Assembly (NCBI GenBank): GCA_963834135.1
Contig: CAWIAN010000004.1
Span: 186,001-250,000, forward strand
Source: Bog-257 sp963834135
GTDB taxonomy: Bacteria; Acidobacteriota; Terriglobia; Terriglobales; Acidobacteriaceae
Direction: 5' to 3'
DNA: 64,000 nucleotides
Shown: positions 42,690-52,890 of the stretch, piece after piece
Position numbering within the stretch: the first letter of the stretch is position 1
Layout: each line of letters starts with the position of its first letter
Position numbers and translations under genes: made by a program
The notes under the pieces: generated by a model
Database searches by the model: none
What the model was told of the DNA's origin: nothing
The model's input: only the letters and a program-made list of their open reading frames with translations

Positions 42690-45600
42690 GTTACCAGTTG
42701 TTGCTCGCCCTCTAGCTGCTCCAGCAGCGCTTTCAGCTTAACCAGTACCTGCTCCGGCTGCTTCTCTTTCAGATTAAATTTCAGCACGCCTGCCGGGGTG
42801 AACTGCGCTCCTGCTTCGCCGGCCACAAACTTCGCCAGGCGCTCGGGATCGACGGTAGCTTTCTCGGTGAAGCGAATGCTGACGGCTTCGCGACGCCGTT
42901 CGATCTGGGCTACGCCGATCCTCTGCGACAACAGGCGAAGAGCCGCATATTCGAGTAGGTTGCGCACCGCCGGCGGAGGCGTGCCGTAGCGATCACCCAA
43001 CTCTCCGGCGACATCCTCCAGCGCGGATTCCGATTCCACGCCCGCCACTCTCTTGTACATACGCAGACGCTGGTTCTCTTCCTGGATGTAGTCGGACGGA
43101 ATGCGAATGTTGAGACCCAGATTCAGCTGCGTCTCGGGTACCTCTTCCTCGATCTCGCCCTTCAGCTCACGAACGGTCCGCTCCAGCATCGTGGTGTAAA
43201 GCTCGAAGCCGACGGCCTCGATGTGGCCGCTCTGCTCGCCGCCCAAAAGATTGCCAGCGCCGCGCAGCTCCAGATCGAGTGCGGCGATCTTGAAGCCAGC
43301 GCCCAGGTCGCTGAATTCTTTCAAAGCTGCCAAACGCCGCCGCGCCAGCTCGCTCAGTTCGCGGTCGGGAGGAATCAGCAGGTAGGCATAGGCGCGCCGA
43401 TCGGAGCGTCCCACACGTCCCCGCAACTGGTACAACTCGGACAGGCCGTGCCGGTCGGCGCGATTGATGATGATGGTGTTGCAGAGTGGAATATCCAAAC
43501 CGTTTTCGATGATCGTGGTCGCCAGCAGGATGTCAGCTTCGTGCCGCATGAAGGCGAGCATCACGCGCTCCAGCTCAGTCTCCGGCATTTGGCCATGGCC
43601 AATCAGAATGCGCGCCTTGGGCACCATCTCGCGAATTTTTTCGGAAATGTCGAAGATGCTCTCCACGCGATTGTGCACGAAGTAAACCTGGCCGCCGCGT
43701 TCCATCTCTTTCTCGATCGCGGATCGCAAGAGCTTTTCGTCCCAGGCGGCAACGACAGTTTGAATCGCCATGCGATCTTTGGGCGGCGTCTCAATCACAC
43801 TCATGTCTCGAAGTCCCAGCAGAGACATGTGCAGAGTGCGCGGAATGGGCGTTGCCGACATGGTGAGGACGTCGACTTCTTTGCGCAACTGTTTCAGCCG
43901 CTCCTTGTGGCGAACCCCGAAGCGCTGCTCTTCGTCAACGATGACTAACCCGAGGTCGCTGAACTTCACATCCTTGGACAGCACGCGATGCGTGCCGATG
44001 ACGATGTCGACCTGTCCGGCCGCAATCTTCTCGATGGTTTCCTTCTGCTGCTTCGCCGTACGGAAGCGGCTGAGCATATCGATCTTCAACGGAAACGCCG
44101 CGAAGCGTTGCTTGAAGGTGTTGTAGTGCTGGAAGGCGAGCACCGTGGTCGGCGCCAGCACGGCCACCTGGCGATTGTCACTCACGGCCTTGAAGGCGGC
44201 GCGCATACCGACTTCCGTCTTGCCGTAGCCGACGTCGCCACACAGCAGCCGATCCATTGGCGTCGACGCTTCCATGTCGTGCTTTACGTCGACGATGGCG
44301 TTCATCTGGTCTTCGGTTTCGTTGAACTCGAAGCTATCTTCAAATTCCCGCTGCCACTCACTGTCGGCGGCGAAGGCGTGTCCCTCGGCCGTGCGTCGCG
44401 AAGCATAAAGCTTAAGCAGTTCCTCGGCCATGTCCTTCATGGCCTTTTTCACGCGAGCCTTGGTCTTCTGCCACTGCTGCGTGCCCAGACGGTTCAGAAC
44501 CGGTTTGACGCCCTCGGACGAGCGATACTTCTGCACCAGATCCAAACGCGTTAGCGGCACGTAGAGGCGCGCGCCTTCGGCGTACTCCAGGATCATGAAC
44601 TCGGCGGTGCCGCCGTCTTCCTGCGGAATTTCCTTCAGGCCCTGATACTGCCCGATGCCGTGCTCCATGTGCACGACGTAGTCGCCCACCGCCAGATCGC
44701 GAAAATCAGAAAGAAATGCCGAAACCTTGGACTTCTGCTTTTGCGGACGACCGATGGAAACCTCGGCTTCGTCGAACAGATCGCGCGCGCCGAACAGAAC
44801 CAAATTGGCTTCGGGCAAAACCAGTCCTTCAGGGACATAGGCCTTGACGATCGTGGTTGCGGTCATCTCCTCGGCAAAGTAAGTCGATTCGTCGACGAAG
44901 ACCTCGTTGCCCGGTCTGGGCGTGCGGCTGCCAATGCGGAAGGACAGGTTGTATTCGTTGAAGACGTCGGCCAGTCGCTCGACTTCACCGGTACTGGAGA
45001 CGGCAAACATCACGCGTTTGCCTTCACGCGTCAGCCGCTCGACCTCTTCCGTCATGGCGGCGACCGAGCCATGGAAGCGCGTTGTGGGCTGGGTTTGCAG
45101 CGTGATGTGTTCGTCTTCGTCCTCGCCCTCAATGCCCAACTGCTCGACGGCGACGGTCGTGGCCTCATCAAGGCGGTGCTGCCATTCCTCCGGCGAAAGA
45201 TAAAGGTCTTCGGGCCGCACCAGGTTACCCACGAGGCTGCGTTCGTGAACGGTTGTGACTTTCGTCCACCAGTTGTCGTGAGTTTCCTTCAACGAATCAG
45301 GTTCGTCGAGGAGGATCGTGGCGTTCGGCAGAAGATCAAAAAATGTTTCCGTATCTCCCGCGGCCGGCGCATACAGCTCCCATCCCGGAAACACGGTGAC
45401 TCCGGTCGCCCGCACTGCGTGTTCGATCATCTCTTCGCTGCCGGCCAGACGCTCGCCACTGAGCCGGGCATTAATCGCCGCCAGGGTCTCTTCTTCGACG
45501 GGGGTTTCGGTCAGGGGCAGCAGGACGACTTGGTCGGTTACGGCGGCCGAGCGTTGACTCTCCGGATCGAACTTGCGGATTGATTCGATTTCATCGCCGA

Positions 45601-46222
45601 AAAACTCGACGCGGACCGGACGATCTTCTTCTGGTGGATAAACATCCAGCAGCCCACCCCGATGCGCGAAGTCGCCCGGCATGTCGACGACATCCACCTG
45701 GTTGTAGCCAACGATACGCAGGTGTTCGATGAGGCGCTCGGCGTCCATCATGTCGCCGCGGCGAACCACCCTTGCCAGGTCCGCATAAAAACCGGCACTG
45801 CGAAGCCGCATCGCGGCAGCGGCCAAGGGCGTAACGATGATGTCGGCCGAGCCGGTCGCGATCTTCCAAAGGGCGGTGGCGCGCGCTTCCTGGATCTCAG
45901 GATGCGGAGACAGGTTCTCGAATGGGAGTACATCGTATGCCGGAAGCCCGACGATGTTGTCCGGCGGGACCGCTCCCGTCAGCTCGGCGAACGAGCGAAT
46001 CACGGGTAGCGACTCGTCGACAGCCCGGTTATCGCCTACGACTATGACCAAAGGCCGGGAAACCGCCCGGTGAAGCAGGGAATAGAACAACGCTTTGCCG
46101 GTAGGAGTGAGTCCAGACACACGTATCCGCCCCGCGCCTCCCTTGATATGGGTCACAGCACGCGCAAAGGCAGGTACATTTTCTACGTCCGCGAAGAATT
46201 CGCGAACGAACGGTAGGATCAT
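42686..46222 (-). CDS. mfd: Transcription-repair coupling factor
   Basis: 1178 residues, full length. UvrB-homology region (1-350, includes GLPAYDVLPFENLSPHPE), RNA-polymerase interaction domain (GDYVVHMEHGIGQYQGL), and RecG-like translocase motifs: RLLCGDVGYGKTEVGMRAAF (Walker A), VIVDEEQRFGVRHKE (DEEQ box), LTMSATPIPRTLHMSL and the TRG motif region GRVGRSDRRAYAYLL. Releases stalled RNA polymerase and recruits UvrA. Notable as a 3.5-kb gene with no frameshift in a window with many. Confidence 0.95.
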   Translation of the reverse strand: MILPFVREFFADVENVPAFARAVTHIKGGAGRIRVSGLTPTGKALFYSLLHRAVSRPLVIVVGDNRAVDESLPVIRSFAELTGAVPPDNIVGLPAYDVLPFENLSPHPEIQEARATALWKIATGSADIIVTPLAAAAMRLRSAGFYADLARVVRRGDMMDAERLIEHLRIVGYNQVDVVDMPGDFAHRGGLLDVYPPEEDRPVRVEFFGDEIESIRKFDPESQRSAAVTDQVVLLPLTETPVEEETLAAINARLSGERLAGSEEMIEHAVRATGVTVFPGWELYAPAAGDTETFFDLLPNATILLDEPDSLKETHDNWWTKVTTVHERSLVGNLVRPEDLYLSPEEWQHRLDEATTVAVEQLGIEGEDEDEHITLQTQPTTRFHGSVAAMTEEVERLTREGKRVMFAVSSTGEVERLADVFNEYNLSFRIGSRTPRPGNEVFVDESTYFAEEMTATTIVKAYVPEGLVLPEANLVLFGARDLFDEAEVSIGRPQKQKSKVSAFLSDFRDLAVGDYVVHMEHGIGQYQGLKEIPQEDGGTAEFMILEYAEGARLYVPLTRLDLVQKYRSSEGVKPVLNRLGTQQWQKTKARVKKAMKDMAEELLKLYASRRTAEGHAFAADSEWQREFEDSFEFNETEDQMNAIVDVKHDMEASTPMDRLLCGDVGYGKTEVGMRAAFKAVSDNRQVAVLAPTTVLAFQHYNTFKQRFAAFPLKIDMLSRFRTAKQQKETIEKIAAGQVDIVIGTHRVLSKDVKFSDLGLVIVDEEQRFGVRHKERLKQLRKEVDVLTMSATPIPRTLHMSLLGLRDMSVIETPPKDRMAIQTVVAAWDEKLLRSAIEKEMERGGQVYFVHNRVESIFDISEKIREMVPKARILIGHGQMPETELERVMLAFMRHEADILLATTIIENGLDIPLCNTIIINRADRHGLSELYQLRGRVGRSDRRAYAYLLIPPDRELSELARRRLAALKEFSDLGAGFKIAALDLELRGAGNLLGGEQSGHIEAVGFELYTTMLERTVRELKGEIEEEVPETQLNLGLNIRIPSDYIQEENQRLRMYKRVAGVESESALEDVAGELGDRYGTPPPAVRNLLEYAALRLLSQRIGVAQIERRREAVSIRFTEKATVDPERLAKFVAGEAGAQFTPAGVLKFNLKEKQPEQVLVKLKALLEQLEGEQQLVT

Positions 46223-46250
46223 TGCTCCTCTAGTGTATCAGTGGATAAGG

Positions 46251-47003
46251 CTAGGAAGCACCTTCACCGGGCAGGGTTGAGGGATGCCGGTAGGCGGAGA
46301 TCAGCCGGGCAATCAAGACCGCCAGGTAGAGCACGCCGAGCGTGGTTTCGATGATCGAGAGCGAGCGCGCTTGATTGGTTACGGCCGTGATCCCCGTCGC
46401 TCCCAGCGAGGTCATGGTCGCGAAGCTGTAGTAAACGAAATCGAAGCGATCTGGAGTGACGTGCAGGTTGGTCAGCGGGTCCAGATAAAAAGCCCGTGAC
46501 TGTAGCGCCGCCGTCATCGCGTAGAGGCTGGCGAAACTGAAACCTACCAGCAGATAAATACACAGCGCACCAAACACCGTCTCCGAGTTCGGCTTCTCCC
46601 TGGTGAAGACGTGGCGGAAGATAATCACGACCACGAAGACATCGAAGACGAAACTCAGTATGGTGGCCAGGACCGACACGCTTCCCGCGCTGGGTGCCGG
46701 CAAGAGCAGCCGCTGCAAAAAGGCCGGCGCAGCCAAAAGCAAGGCGACGACCAGCAGCGTCCGCGGCAGGCTGATGGCGTAAAGCATAAGCAGGATTCCC
46801 GCGCTGCCCACTACCCGGAAAACGAAATAGCTGAACGTGCCTTCCCTGATATAGGGATAAAGGACCAGCACGATCAGGAGATAAGAAAACAGAATGGCAA
46901 ACTTGTTCCGGCTGACGATCGCCTCTCGTGCCGCCGAGGTTTTTGCGCGATGAGTCATGAAGGAGTTTGCCGCCGATACTACACCTTCCGCGAAATTCGG
47001 CAA
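46251..47003 (-). CDS. Ion-channel family membrane protein with atypical filter
   Basis: Up to 250 residues (ATG near 46958 is a plausible start). Four to five membrane helices precede a pore loop and final helix: DFVYYSFATMTSLGATGI followed by LSIIETTLGVLYLAVLIARL. The layout is that of the two-TM pore module of bacterial K+ channels, but the filter reads TSLGATG where T(V/L)GYG is usual. Ion selectivity therefore cannot be assumed. It lies 29 bp upstream of mfd on the same strand. Confidence 0.75.
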   Translation of the reverse strand: MPNFAEGVVSAANSFMTHRAKTSAAREAIVSRNKFAILFSYLLIVLVLYPYIREGTFSYFVFRVVGSAGILLMLYAISLPRTLLVVALLLAAPAFLQRLLLPAPSAGSVSVLATILSFVFDVFVVVIIFRHVFTREKPNSETVFGALCIYLLVGFSFASLYAMTAALQSRAFYLDPLTNLHVTPDRFDFVYYSFATMTSLGATGITAVTNQARSLSIIETTLGVLYLAVLIARLISAYRHPSTLPGEGAS

Positions 47004-47168
47004 ATATCCATGAGATGGATCAGAATTCCAGGCGCATACGGACTCCGCGTACGGTCAGCGGCCTGCGGGCGGGACGTCCTCCGAGTCGCCGCTCATTGTG
47101 GCACGGACAACCAAGGCCCTCGTCGCCGGACGAAGGCCCAGTCGAATGGCAGCACTATGTCGACCAAC

Positions 47169-48321
47169 CTAATAGCTATAGGAAAGAATCTCCTCGACTT
47201 TTTCCGGCCCGATGTCCTGACGCTCGCCCAGATGGTTCCAGCCGCGATCGTCAAGACGTCTGGCGATGGTGTGGGCAATCTCAGGCTCCAGGTTGTACTC
47301 CTTGAGATGCGACTTCACGCCGATGCCTTCGAAGAAGCTGCGGGTGGCGTCGATAGCTTTGTCGATGCGCTGCTCCTCGCTGCCCTCGTGGATGTTCCAG
47401 ATGCGCTCGCCATACTGCAGCAGCTTGGCATGCTTGTTTTTGCGGCACGCCGCCAGGGTTCCGGGATAGGTGATCGCCAGGGTCTGTCCGTGATCGAGTC
47501 CGGTGAGCGCCGTCATCTCATGGCCGATCATGTGCGTCGACCAATCCTGCGGAACGCCTTGCGCGATGAGCCCGTTCAGGGCCAGCGTAGAACACCAGCA
47601 GAGGCTGGCGCGAGCTTCGTACGTCGGCGGATCGGCCAGGCAGGCGGGAGCGATCTCGACCAGCGTCTGCAGAATAGACTCGGCAATGCGGTCGGTCAGA
47701 GGTGCATTCACCGGATAGGTCAGGTACTGCTCCAGCACGTGCGCGAAAGAGTCGAGAATGCCGTTGCTCACCTGCCGTGGGGGCAGGGAATACGTGGTTT
47801 CGGGATCGATCACGGAAAACTTCGCATATCCGAGCGGGCTCGGCAGCTTTTCCTTGGTGGATTTGCGGGAGATGACGGCGACCGGGTTCATCTCGGAGCC
47901 CGTAGCCGGCAAGGTTAATACCGTGCCAAAGGGCACCAGACCTTGCACTGGCTTCTGTTTCGTGAAAGATCTCCCAGGGGTCGCCGCCTTCGTACTTTGC
48001 GGCGGCCGCGATGAACTTGGTGCCGTCCAGGACGGAGCCGCCTCCGACGGCCAGCAGGAAGTTAATCTTTTCGTCACGCACGATCTCCGCGGCCTTCATC
48101 AAGGTTTCGTATGTGGGATTGGCCTCGATTCCGCCAAACTCGAAGACGGTGCGGCCAGGCAGGTTGTTGATGACCTGCTCGTAGACGCCATTTTTCTTGA
48201 TGCTGCCTCCACCGTACGTGAGGAGCACGCGAGCTCCGGCGGGAACCTCGTCCTTGATTTTGGCGATCTTGCCCTTTCCAAAAAGGATCTTTACAGGATT
48301 GACGTATTCAAAGTCGTTCAT
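47169..48321 (-). CDS. YqhD-like iron alcohol dehydrogenase, frameshifted
   Basis: NADPH-type butanol/aldehyde reductase family, about 384 residues after repair. First frame (from ATG 48321): FEYVNPVKILFGKGKIAKI, LLTYGGGSIKKNGVYEQV, FLLAVGGGSVLDGTKFIAA. Second frame: GLVPFGTVLTLPATGSEMN, LDSFAHVLEQYLTYPV, HMIGHEMTALTGLDHGQTLA with the metal-binding His residues. The frames join near 47960, one extra base. Expected role: reduction of propionaldehyde or 3-hydroxypropionaldehyde to alcohol, recycling NAD(P)H for the microcompartment whose genes start 470 bp away on the other strand. No encapsulation-type helix is seen at its N-terminus. Confidence 0.85.
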
Positions 48322-48788
48322 TGCCTTATTTCCTCCACGGCTCCAGCTGCTGCCAGAAAATCCCAACAGAATCTACGCCGGGGAGATCGGCTCGTCAGTG
48401 ATTGCTCTCACGTGAGCGTGTGCCTGAAGAGCAATTCAAGGGCCGTAGCGGGGCACGTCTTAACCATGATTAACCATTTCAACGTGATGCCCCTCACAGA
48501 CATGCCGCCCAAGCACAAATAACTTCATTGGTGGTTGTAGTTCTGTGATTACGGTGGTCAAGACCGTTTTAGGCATCTCAGCCTTCTGCTGTTACGACCT
48601 CCTGAAGTTGGTTGAGCCGGACAGTTCAGCAGAGCGAGAAAACCAGAGAAACGGTCTTCTGCACTGCCCCACCTAGCTACCTCGTATCGAGGACGGCTGC
48701 CGTCTGTTCTGGATGGCCAATTACAAGGCCAGAACGCGCGACATCCTCCCCACTTCCGCATATTCACAAATTGAATAGGAGACTTTCG
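48322..48788. promoter_or_regulatory. Divergent control region of the microcompartment locus
   Basis: 467 bp between the alcohol dehydrogenase and the first BMC gene. Contains a perfect palindrome CTCACGTGAG (48407-48416) and, at 48450-48493, GGGGCA...TGATGCCCC arms enclosing two TTAACCAT words. No regulator gene is adjacent, so the trans factor is unknown. TAGGAGA before ATG 48789 is the ribosome site. Confidence 0.4.
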
Positions 48789-49100
48789 ATGACGAAAGAG
48801 GCGTTGGGAATGATCGAAACTCGGGGCCTGATCGCCAGCATTGAAGCGGCTGATGCCATGGTAAAAGCCGCCAATGTCACGCTGATTGGTCAGGTCAAAA
48901 TCGGTGCCGGTTTGGTTACCGCTATGGTCCGCGGCGATGTTGGCGCGGTCAAAGCCGCAACCGATGCAGGCGCAGCTGCTGCTTCGAAAGTGGGAGAAGT
49001 GGTTTCCGTCCACGTGATCCCCCGGCCGCATACAGACGTCGAGAGAGTCCTGCCTCAGGGCTTCACGACGGTACTGGAACCCGCATTGCAGAACGCGTAA
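48789..49100 (+). CDS. pduA: BMC-H shell protein (PduA/PduJ type)
   Basis: 103 residues, one bacterial-microcompartment domain: ALGMIETRGLIASIEAADAM, KAANVTLIGQVKIGAGLVTA, VRGDVGAVKAATDAG, VVSVHVIPRPH. The Pdu-type lysine-containing edge (MVKAAN) is conserved. Forms hexagonal tiles of the shell. First gene of the Pdu transcript, 51 bp ahead of pduB. The short tail VERVLPQGFTTVLEPALQNA is PduA/EutM-like in length. Confidence 0.93.
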   Translation: MTKEALGMIETRGLIASIEAADAMVKAANVTLIGQVKIGAGLVTAMVRGDVGAVKAATDAGAAAASKVGEVVSVHVIPRPHTDVERVLPQGFTTVLEPALQNA

Positions 49101-49151
49101 AGATCCGCTTCGGATCATCTGCGTCGGACACCGACTTGGAGGAATTGACCG

Positions 49152-49979
49152 ATGGAAGAAGAACTGATCACAAAAGTCATGCACGAAGTTATGAAGCGCG
49201 TGGGTAATGGCAACGGCAGCACCACTACCGCCGTCGCCGAGCCGGAGGTACAGACGCCAGCGCGTCTTACCGGCATTCCCGCGGAACTGGTTCAACTCAC
49301 CGAATTCGTCGGCGCTGGAATGGGCGACACGCAAGGCATCGTCATCGCCAACCTGGACCCGATGATTCACAAGCTCATTGGATTTGATCCCAAGTACCGG
49401 TCGATCGGCGTCATCGGCGGCCGTACCGGAGCCGGTCCGCACCTGATGGCCGCTGATGAAGCGATCAAGGCCACCAACACCGAAGTCATCCTGGTCGAAA
49501 TGCCCCGCGATACCAAGGGCGGAGCCGGCCACGGAAATCTGATCGTATTCGGCGCCGAGGACGTCTCCGACGCCCGCCGTGCCGTCGAGGTCACCCTCGA
49601 GACGCTGCCGAAGTACTTCGGCGACGTTTATGCGAACGATGCGGGCTACACCGAGAACCAATACACCGCGCGTGCCAGCAAGGTGTTGAAGTATGCCTTG
49701 GGTGCTCCCGAAGGCCGGGCCTTCGGCCTGATCCTGGGTGCTCCAGCCGTCATCGGCATGTTGATGATCGATACCGCCGTGAAAGCTGCGGACGTCGAAG
49801 TGCTGGGCTTTGCTTCTCCCAAGAAGAACACCAGCCTCACCAACGAAGTCTTCATTTGGGTCACGGGCGATTCTGGTGCAGTTCGCCAGGCCGTCATCGC
49901 CGGCCGCGAAGTCGGCAACAAGCTGCTGGGCGCCTGGGGACAGCCGCCGAAGTCTGCTACTGGCAATCCATACATTTAA
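49152..49979 (+). CDS. pduB: Trimeric tandem-domain shell protein PduB
   Basis: 275 residues. An N-terminal amphipathic helix (EEELITKVMHEVMKRVG) and a Gly/Thr/Pro linker precede two BMC domains (about 50-155 and 160-265): VGAGMGDTQGIVIANLDPMI and LKYALGAPEGRAFGLILGAP. In Salmonella the PduB N-terminus tethers the enzymatic core to the shell; the helix here is comparable. RBS TTGGAGGAAT. 12 bp before pduC. Confidence 0.92.
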   Translation: MEEELITKVMHEVMKRVGNGNGSTTTAVAEPEVQTPARLTGIPAELVQLTEFVGAGMGDTQGIVIANLDPMIHKLIGFDPKYRSIGVIGGRTGAGPHLMAADEAIKATNTEVILVEMPRDTKGGAGHGNLIVFGAEDVSDARRAVEVTLETLPKYFGDVYANDAGYTENQYTARASKVLKYALGAPEGRAFGLILGAPAVIGMLMIDTAVKAADVEVLGFASPKKNTSLTNEVFIWVTGDSGAVRQAVIAGREVGNKLLGAWGQPPKSATGNPYI

Positions 49980-49991
49980 GGGAGCAGGTCA

Positions 49992-51658
49992 ATGGCAAAA
50001 AGACAAAAACGCTTCGAAGTACTCGCTGAGCGTCCGGTCAACAAAGACGGATTCATCAAAGAGTGGGTTGAAGTGGGCCTGGTCGCCATGGACAGCCCCA
50101 ACGACCCAAAACCAAGTATCAAAATCCAGAACAACTGCGTAGTGGAACTCGATGGAAAGCGTCGTGAAGATTTCGACATGATCGATACCTTCATCGCCGA
50201 CCACTGCATCGACAAGACCGTGGCCGAAGAAGCCATGGCCATCGATTCGGTTGAGTTCGCTCGCTGGCTGGTCGACATCAACGTTCCCCGCACCAAGATC
50301 GTTCACCTCTCGGTTGGCATGACGCCGGCCAAGATTGTGGACGTCCTGAAGCGGTTGAACGTCGTCGAGCTGATGATGGCCATGCAGAAGCTGCGGGCTC
50401 GCCGCACTCCTGCCAACCAGGCACACGTAACCAACCTCAAGGATTCGGCGCCCATGCTGGCGGCGGATGCTGCCGAGGCTGGCCTGCGTGGCTTCGCGAA
50501 ATCGAGACCACGGTTGGCGTCGCGGCTTATGCCCCGATGAATGCCCTCTCGTTGCTGGTGGGCGGACAGACGGGCCGGCCCGGCATCCTGTCGCAGTGCG
50601 CGGTCGAGGAAGCAGCCGAACTCATCATGGGTATGCGCGGTCTCACGCACTATGCCGAGACCGTCTCCGTGTACGGCACCGAGCAGGTGTTTATCGATGG
50701 CGACGATACGCCGTGGTCGAAGTCGTTCCTGGCTTCTGCCTATGCGTCGCGTGGCTTGAAGATGCGCTACACCTCGGGCACCGGCTCCGAAGTCCAGATG
50801 GGCTATGCCGAAGGCAAGTCCATGCTGTACCTCGAAGTCCGTTGCATCATGATCACCAAGGGCGCAGGCGTTCAGGGACTGCAGAACGGCTCCATCAGCT
50901 GTATCGGTGTGCCGGGCTCGGTTCCCGCCGGCATCAAGACCGTCCTGGCCGAGAATGTGTGCACGGTTCTGATGGATATGGAAGTGGCGTCGGGCAACGA
51001 CCAGACGTTCACCCACTCCATCGAGCGCAACACCGCCCGCATGCTCATGCAGTTCCTGCCGGGAACCGACTACATCTTCTCCGGCTACGCTGCCGAACCG
51101 AACTACGACAACATGTTCGCCGGTTCCACGCACGATGTGGACGACTACGACGACTACCTGGTGTTGCAGCGCGATCTGCAGGTGGATGGTGGCTTGCGTC
51201 CGGTGACCGAAGCCGACGTGATTGCCGTCCGCAACAAGGCCGCTCGCGCCTTGCAGGCTGTGTTCGAAGAGATCGGACTTCCTCCCATCACCGACAAAGA
51301 GGTGGAAGACGTGACCTACGCTCATGGCACCAAGGACATCGGCACCCGCAACGTTCCTGAGGATCTGCGCGCCATCGAAGACATGATGAAGCGCGGAACC
51401 ACGGGTCTCGACGTGGTGAAGGCGCTGGCGAAGCACGGCTTCAACGATGTGGCTGAGTCGGTTCTGATGATGCTGAAAGGCAAAGTCAGTGGCGACTATC
51501 TGCATACCTCGGCGTTGTTCGACAGCAACTTCAATGTGCAGAGTGCGGTCAACGATGCCAATGACTATGAAGGACCGGGCACTGGATACCGTCTCGAAGG
51601 CGAGCGCTGGGAACTGTTGAAGAACATTCCCCAGGCCATCAGTCCTGCGGACATATAG
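49992..51658 (+). CDS. pduC: Diol/glycerol dehydratase large subunit, one frameshift
   Basis: Adenosylcobalamin-dependent dehydratase alpha subunit, 555 residues after repair. First frame to about 50500: KRFEVLAERPVNKDGFIKEW, DFDMIDTFIADHCID. Second frame: PMNALSLLVGGQTGRPGIL, TPWSKSFLASAYASRGLKMR, SGTGSEVQMGYAEGKSMLYL, NGSISCIGVPGSVPAGI, VASGNDQTFTHSDIER-like. A single missing G in GCG(G)AAATCGAG at about 50500 restores EIETTVGVAAYAPMN. The TIM barrel and potassium/substrate residues seem conserved. 1,2-propanediol versus glycerol preference cannot be called. Located in the lumen with PduDE. Confidence 0.92.
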
Positions 51659-51676
51659 ATCGGGAGGCTTTCAAAA

Positions 51677-52387
51677 ATGAATATCTCGGAAGCAATGGTG
51701 AAACAGGTCATCCTGGAAGTTCTGCAGCAGATGCAGCCGAACGGAAAACCATCCGTTCGCCAGGAAGAACAGGTTCCGCCGCTCTCGTTCAAAGAACTGG
51801 GGACGGCGAAGCCTGGAACGGATCGCAACGAGGTGGTTGTGGGATTGCCGCCGGCATTCGGCAAGGCGATGACCAAGACCATCATTAACATCCCGCACAA
51901 CGAAGTGTTGAAGGAAGTCATGGCGGGAATCGAAGAAGAAGGACTCAAGGCGCGTCTGGTGAAGGTCAACAAGACCGCGGACGTGGGATTCATCGGTCAC
52001 GAAGCCGCCAAGCTGAGCGGCTCCGGCGTGGGTATCGGAATCATCTGCCGCGGCACCTCGGTCATTCACCAGAAGGACCTGATGCCGCTGCAGAACCTCG
52101 AACTCTTTCCGCAATCACCACTGGTGGAGCGGGAGACGTTTCGCGCCATCGGGCGCAATGCCGCCAAATATGCCAAGGGAGAGCGTCCGACACCGGTGCC
52201 GGTGCGCAACGACCCGATGGCACGCCCGAAGTATCAGGGCTTGGCTGCCTTGCTCCACAACAAAGAGACGCAATACGTAAAACTTGACGCGCCCAGCATC
52301 GAACTTGCCCTGGCAGCGTTAAGTCGACCGAGGAGACATACTCATGGCAACAACCGAAATCAGCATTTCTCCGGAAATGATTGCTGA
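51677..52387 (+). CDS. pduD: Diol dehydratase medium subunit
   Basis: 236 residues. The N-terminal helix SEAMVKQVILEVLQQMQ is the classic PduD encapsulation/solubility helix. The core follows: EVVVGLPPAFGKAMTKTIIN, GIEEEGLKARLVKVNKTADV, GSGVGIGIICRGTSVIHQKD. The C-terminus (after SIELALAAL) is Arg/His/Asn-rich and overlaps pduE by 44 nt. A small frameshift near 52310, ending instead at TAA 52320-52322, would give a more ordinary C-terminus. Confidence 0.92.
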   Translation: MNISEAMVKQVILEVLQQMQPNGKPSVRQEEQVPPLSFKELGTAKPGTDRNEVVVGLPPAFGKAMTKTIINIPHNEVLKEVMAGIEEEGLKARLVKVNKTADVGFIGHEAAKLSGSGVGIGIICRGTSVIHQKDLMPLQNLELFPQSPLVERETFRAIGRNAAKYAKGERPTPVPVRNDPMARPKYQGLAALLHNKETQYVKLDAPSIELALAALSRPRRHTHGNNRNQHFSGNDC

Positions 52388-52874
52388 AGCCGTACGCAAG
52401 GCGATGGAATCGCTCGCCGAAACGAATGGCACGGCAACCGTTCCCACCAAACCTACAACGGGCAAGCTCGACGCCAAGAAGGACTATCCGCTGGGCCAGA
52501 AGAGACCGGATCTGGTGCGCTCAGCGACAGGACTCAGCATTGACGAAATCACGCTGGAAAAAGCGGCTTCCGGCAAGCTGACCTTCGACGACGTTCGCAT
52601 TCGCCCCGAAACCCTGGAGTATCAGGCGCAGATTTGCGAAAGTGCGGGCCGCCCGCACCTGGCAAAGAATCTTCGCCGCGCGGCTGAGATGACGCGGATT
52701 CCCGACGCTCGCGTGTTGGAAATCTACAACGCTCTGCGGCCGTATCGCTCCACCAAGCAGGAACTCCTGGACATTGCCTCGGAACTCGAGAACAAGTACC
52801 AGGCGAAGATCTGTGCAGCCTTCGTTCGCGAAGCCACCCAGGTCTACGAAAAACGTAATCGCATCAAGAAGTAA
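52344..52874 (+). CDS. pduE: Diol dehydratase small subunit
   Basis: 176 residues. N-terminal helix SPEMIAEAVRKAMESLAE (encapsulation-like) and linker, then DYPLGQKRPDLVRSATGLSI, LTFDDVRIRPETLEYQAQIC, AGRPHLAKNLRRAAEMTRIP and YNALRPYRSTKQELLDIASE, the gamma-subunit core. GAGGAG at 52330-52335 positions ATG 52344. Completes the alpha2-beta2-gamma2 dehydratase. Confidence 0.93.
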   Translation: MATTEISISPEMIAEAVRKAMESLAETNGTATVPTKPTTGKLDAKKDYPLGQKRPDLVRSATGLSIDEITLEKAASGKLTFDDVRIRPETLEYQAQICESAGRPHLAKNLRRAAEMTRIPDARVLEIYNALRPYRSTKQELLDIASELENKYQAKICAAFVREATQVYEKRNRIKK

Positions 52875-52890
52875 CTTCGAGTTGCCCACT

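Noticed and set aside
44660..45583. Long plus-strand ORFs opposite mfd, and similar antisense ORFs opposite hisS, glpD and the kinase
   Set aside because: GC-rich codon usage of the real gene leaves the opposite frame open; the sense proteins are unambiguous.
48558..49661. 367-residue minus-strand ORF opposite the first shell genes
   Set aside because: Covers two clear BMC genes on the plus strand with ribosome sites; no domain in the antisense frame.
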